From contig JAEYOT010000589.1 in NCBI GenBank assembly GCA_023411445.1, positions 1 through 10,120 on the forward strand: a stretch of DNA of 10,120 nucleotides. The letters run 5' to 3'. The position numbers and the translations under genes were made by a program. Under the pieces are notes generated by a model. That model worked only from the letters and a program-made list of their open reading frames with translations. It made no database searches and was not told the DNA's origin. Positions within the stretch are counted from its first letter, which is position 1. Each line of letters begins with the position of its first letter. This DNA comes from Pseudomonadota bacterium. Lineage in GTDB: Bacteria; Myxococcota_A; Polyangia; Polyangiales; Polyangiaceae. This document shows, in pieces, positions 7,987 through 10,120 of this stretch.

Positions 7987-8010
7987 CTGCACGATAGTGC
8001 AGGCTATGCT
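7980..8010 (+). promoter_or_regulatory. Weak sigma70-like promoter candidate for the sctQ operon
   Basis: GGGACA (7980-7985) and TATGCT (8005-8010) each match 4 of 6 bases of the -35 and -10 consensus, with a 19-bp spacer that is longer than ideal. If used, the palindrome at 7987-8002 would lie between the two hexamers, a classic repressor position. The match is weak and this GC-rich lineage may not follow the E. coli consensus. Confidence 0.15.
7987..8002. repeat. Perfect palindrome CTGCAC-GATA-GTGCAG
   Basis: The arms CTGCAC (7987-7992) and GTGCAG (7997-8002) are perfect 6-bp complements around GATA. The element begins at the base after the TTGTCC/GGACAA repeat ends. As DNA it looks like a 16-bp operator; as RNA it would be a 6-bp stem with a four-base loop. 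It lies 55 bp upstream of the chosen ATG of the SpoA-domain gene. Confidence 0.5.
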
Positions 8011-8056
8011 CCAAATCCGGACACGCGCCCTGGGCTTGGCTAGAGTCCGTCGCGCC

Positions 8057-9091
8057 ATGGCGGTAACGGCCTATCCGTGGGGTTCGCTCGAGCCGGTCTC
8101 GCGCGGGGCGACGCGCGCGGCGGTGCGGGCAGGTCGCGCGCTGCGCGCCTCCGCCGCCGAGCTAGGCCACGCTCTGAGCGATCTCTTGGAGCTATCGGCC
8201 GAGCTGGTGGTCAAGCGCTTGGAGCTGGGGCACGTGCCGGCGCTCAGCCAAACGCCGTGGCTGGGCGGCAGCGGTCTCGCCATCGGGCTCACGGCCGAGC
8301 CCGCTATGGCCACATTCCTGGCGTCGCGCGTGCTGCGCCAACGCGAGCCTCTCACGGACCCGCGCGAGCCGCTGTCCGCGCCCTTGCTCGGGCTCGTCTC
8401 GGCGCTGGCGGTGGAAGCGGCGCGCAAGAGCGGCCTCACGCTGTCGCTGCTCGGCGCCGCCCCGATCGGCGACGAGGCGCTCATCGTGGACGCCGCGCTG
8501 GTGCTCGACGGTCGGCCCTATGGGCTCCGGGCCTACGTGGTGGGCTACGCGCCTCCCGCGGACGAACCGTCGCTCCACGCGCTGGGCGAGCTGGTGCTGC
8601 GCGTGCCGCTCGTCATCGCCACGACCACGCTGCAGCCGAGTGAGCTCGTCACGCTCGAGGTCGGGGCGGCGCTGCTGCTCCCGCCCGAGGCCGGCTTGGG
8701 CGAAGCCGGGCCGACGCGCGGCGTGCTCGTGGCGCCCGCCAGCGAGCGGGGAATCGAGGTGCAGCTTCGGCCCGACGGGAGACTTGTGGTAGGCGGGGTA
8801 ACCGAAGCGAGGCTCACCGTGGAACGCGAAAGACCGACCGGCGACGAGGGCGAAACGCTGACCGACGTGCTGCTCGACACCCCGGTGGTGGTCCGAGTGG
8901 AGCTCGGCGCCGTGAGCATGAGCGCGCGCGAGCTGGCTCAGCTCGGCCCCGGCGACATCATCGAGACGGCGCAGCGCATCGCCGAGCCCGTGGTGCTGCG
9001 CGTGTCCGGGCGCGAGGTGGGCCGCGGAGAGCTGGTCAACGTGGACGGCCAAGTCGGCGTCCGCATTCAGAAGCTGTACGAGGTCACGTGA
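8057..9091 (+). CDS. sctQ: SctQ-like type III secretion cytoplasmic ring protein (SpoA domains)
   Basis: The protein has 344 residues. I chose ATG at 8057 because MAVTAYPWG begins a plausible N-terminus; a weak TAGAG lies 11 bases upstream, and the in-frame ATG at 8006 would add a basic stretch and is less likely. Residues about 268-342 are a clear SpoA (FliN/SctQ C-terminal) domain: a DTPVVVRVELG strand, the SxRELAQLGPGDII turn, then PVVLRVSGREVGRGELVNVDGQVGVRI. Residues about 178-250 (LGELVLRVPL...) look like a first, weaker SpoA domain. The N-terminal half is predicted mixed alpha/beta. This layout and length fit SctQ/YscQ, which builds the cytosolic sorting ring below the injectisome. I see no convincing CheC-like middle domain or CheY-binding N-terminus as in FliM, but a flagellar-type role cannot be ruled out. 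It leads an operon with a lipoprotein and yggS; no other secretion gene is visible. Confidence 0.82.
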   Translation: MAVTAYPWGSLEPVSRGATRAAVRAGRALRASAAELGHALSDLLELSAELVVKRLELGHVPALSQTPWLGGSGLAIGLTAEPAMATFLASRVLRQREPLTDPREPLSAPLLGLVSALAVEAARKSGLTLSLLGAAPIGDEALIVDAALVLDGRPYGLRAYVVGYAPPADEPSLHALGELVLRVPLVIATTTLQPSELVTLEVGAALLLPPEAGLGEAGPTRGVLVAPASERGIEVQLRPDGRLVVGGVTEARLTVERERPTGDEGETLTDVLLDTPVVVRVELGAVSMSARELAQLGPGDIIETAQRIAEPVVLRVSGREVGRGELVNVDGQVGVRIQKLYEVT

Positions 9092-9600
9092 AGCACGCCG
9101 TCTGGGCGCTCTTGCTGCTCGTCGCTTGCAAGGGGCCGTCGCAGCAGGAAGGGGCGCCCAGCGCTTCAGCCAGCGCCGCGCCGCTCGCTTCAGCCAGCGC
9201 CGCGCCGGCCGGCCCCGCCAAGCCTTGGTACGAGGGCGCCTGGCAAGGCACCTACCGAGCCGAGCTGTCGCGGCTGGAGACCGCGGCCGGCGGCCTGAAG
9301 GCTTGGAAGGAAGACGACGGCAGCAAGGCCAGCGGCGAAGGCAAGCTGTCGATCGAAGCTGCCGCTGACGGCACCGTGAGCGGCACTGCCAGCGGGCCGC
9401 TCGGCGAGCACACCGTGAGCGGCAAGGTGGAGGAAGATCGCGTCGCGCTTTCGCTCACGCCGGTGGATCCGCACGGCTACCGCGGCGTGATCTTGGCGAG
9501 CCAGCGCGGCGAGGCGATTGAAGGTGACTTGACCTGCGCCACCGGCGACGGGCTCTCGGCGCGGAAGGGCGCGATCACGCTCGCGCGGGCGAAGCCGTGA
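9088..9600 (+). CDS. Small beta-rich lipoprotein with Ala/Ser/Pro linker
   Basis: The protein has 170 residues. GTG at 9088 overlaps the SctQ stop as GTGA, and GAGG at 9080-9083 can serve as its ribosome site. The start gives MKHAVWALLLLVAC, a standard lipoprotein signal with lipobox LVAC and lipidated Cys14. A low-complexity linker (about 20-45) contains two copies of an eight-residue Ser/Ala/Pro unit. The rest (about 46-170) is a compact domain opening with WYEGAWQGTYRAEL, followed by short strands with Gly/Ser turns (GTVSGTASGPLGEHTVSGKV), a fold suggestive of a small beta sheet or barrel. Two cysteines remain, the lipidated one and a single Cys near the end (DLTCATGDG), so no internal disulfide is expected. 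I do not recognise the family. Between SctQ and YggS it might be a secretion accessory factor or an unrelated operon passenger. Confidence 0.82.
   Translation: MKHAVWALLLLVACKGPSQQEGAPSASASAAPLASASAAPAGPAKPWYEGAWQGTYRAELSRLETAAGGLKAWKEDDGSKASGEGKLSIEAAADGTVSGTASGPLGEHTVSGKVEEDRVALSLTPVDPHGYRGVILASQRGEAIEGDLTCATGDGLSARKGAITLARAKP
9162..9207 (+). repeat. Two 22-bp direct repeats in the lipoprotein linker
   Basis: An identical 22-base unit beginning CGCTTCAGCC occurs at 9162-9183 and 9186-9207. The period of 24 bases is exactly eight codons and encodes the Ala/Ser/Pro linker unit. The perfect identity points to a recent in-frame duplication by slippage, and copy number may vary between strains. 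Confidence 0.85.
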
Positions 9601-10120
9601 GCGACATCGCCCAAGCGCTCCGCGAGGTGCGTCGGCGCATCGACGCCGCCGCGAACGCGGCCGGGCGCGATCCGAGCAGCGCGCGGCTGATCGCGGTCTC
9701 CAAGACGCAGCCCGCGCAGGCGGTGCGCGAAGCCTACGCCGCAGGCCAGCGCGACTTCGGCGAAAACTACGTGCAAGAGCTGCTGCAAAAGGCCGAGCAG
9801 CTAAGAGACCTGCCAGAGCTCCGCTGGCACCTGATCGGTCACCTGCAGCGCAACAAGGCCAAGCAGATCGTATCGCTGGTGCAGCTGCTCCACACGGTGG
9901 ATTCGCTCGAGCTCGCGAGCGAGCTCGCCAAGCGCGTGGCGGCGCTGGGTTCGGAGCGTCGCCTGCCGGTGCTGGTGGAGGTGAGCATCGCCGGCGAAGA
10001 GCAGAAGCACGGCGCCGACCCTTCCGCCCTGCCCCGACTCTTGGACGCGATCGACGCGCTGCCGGCGCTCTCGCTCCAAGGCCTGATGTGCGTGCCGCCC
10101 CTGAGCGAGAACCCTGCGGA
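9597..10120 (+). CDS. yggS: YggS/PLPBP family pyridoxal-phosphate homeostasis protein, 3' truncated
   Basis: GTG at 9597 overlaps the previous stop as GTGA, and the frame stays open to the right edge (174 codons visible of a family length near 230). The product is a fold-type III PLP-binding protein of the cytosol. It has no known catalytic activity and balances free and bound pyridoxal phosphate. Visible family motifs are IAVSKTQP with the PLP-binding lysine at K36 (the same number as in E. coli YggS), FGENYVQE at about 60-67, WHLIGHLQRNKAKQI at about 81-95, HTVDS at about 101-105, and GLMCVPP near the edge. The start agrees with the usual N-terminus, which runs about 30 residues before the first beta strand. 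No Shine-Dalgarno is evident, so it probably depends on coupling to the upstream lipoprotein gene. In other bacteria yggS often sits near proC, the ylm/sep genes or pilT; this neighbourhood with sctQ is less usual. Confidence 0.95.
   Translation, partial: MSDIAQALREVRRRIDAAANAAGRDPSSARLIAVSKTQPAQAVREAYAAGQRDFGENYVQELLQKAEQLRDLPELRWHLIGHLQRNKAKQIVSLVQLLHTVDSLELASELAKRVAALGSERRLPVLVEVSIAGEEQKHGADPSALPRLLDAIDALPALSLQGLMCVPPLSENPA

Larger units (their letters stand above)
7850..8056. promoter_or_regulatory. Divergent intergenic region between TPR and sctQ operons
   Basis: This 207-bp gap separates the start of the minus-strand TPR gene from the start of the plus-strand SpoA-domain gene. It should hold the promoters of both operons. 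The central part (about 7926-7970) is visibly richer in A/T than the surrounding coding DNA. It contains four inverted repeats, listed separately. In-frame start codons for both flanking genes extend into it (for example ATG at 8006 for the plus-strand gene), but their peptides look unlike either family, so I treat the stretch as non-coding. No minus-strand promoter could be recognised. Confidence 0.7.

Noticed and set aside
7987..8002. NtrC-type enhancer site reading of TGCAC...GTGCA
   Set aside because: The spacing between half-sites is 4 bases, too short for the NtrC consensus, and I found no sigma54 -24/-12 pair with correct GG-to-GC spacing nearby.
8192..9052. 286-codon open frame on the minus strand opposite sctQ
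   Set aside because: The plus strand encodes a clear SpoA domain here; the antisense product has no motif.

Overview
This is a GC-rich, gene-dense bacterial window. It looks like chromosome from a myxobacterium-type organism (Polyangia/Myxococcota, formerly Deltaproteobacteria). The reasons are strong third-position G/C bias with long spurious antisense frames, large envelope proteins combining TPR, DUF3857 and transglutaminase-like domains, a secreted ferritin-like protein of a kind I associate with myxobacteria, an SctQ-type type III secretion ring protein, and lipoproteins with Ala/Ser/Pro linkers. This lineage call is an inference from gene content and composition. I see no phage genes, insertion sequences, CRISPR arrays, tRNAs or rRNAs.

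Layout. (1) Positions 2-6144, plus strand: two tandem paralogous envelope proteins whose reading frames overlap by 4 bases (GTGA). The first is cut by the left window edge and keeps an intact Cys-His-Asp transglutaminase-like triad. The second is a lipoprotein of 1246 residues with the same DUF3857/transglutaminase/C-terminal layout, but all three catalytic positions are substituted. (2) Positions 6131-7849, minus strand: a signal-peptide TPR protein is followed by a signal-peptide protein that joins a beta-strand-rich region to a complete six-ligand diiron ferritin-like domain. The latter overlaps the 3' end of the lipoprotein gene tail to tail by 14 bp. (3) Positions 7850-8056: a divergent intergenic region, and the only real non-coding stretch. 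It holds four inverted repeats in about 100 bp, two of them directly abutting. Some of its TGTGG/CCACA words resemble DnaA boxes. (4) Positions 8057 to the right edge, plus strand: an SctQ/FliM-FliN-family (SpoA domain) protein, a small lipoprotein and a truncated YggS/PLPBP gene, joined by two further GTGA overlaps.

How they work together. The left half is an envelope gene pair that is probably translationally coupled. The pairing of an intact enzyme with an apparent pseudoenzyme suggests a joint role, but the substrate is unknown. The right operon puts a secretion-ring component next to a PLP-homeostasis protein with no other secretion gene in view, so a functional link cannot be claimed. 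I did not find a clearly new system. The best leads are the active/degenerate transglutaminase pair, the exported beta-region/diiron fusion, and the palindrome cluster between the divergent operons.
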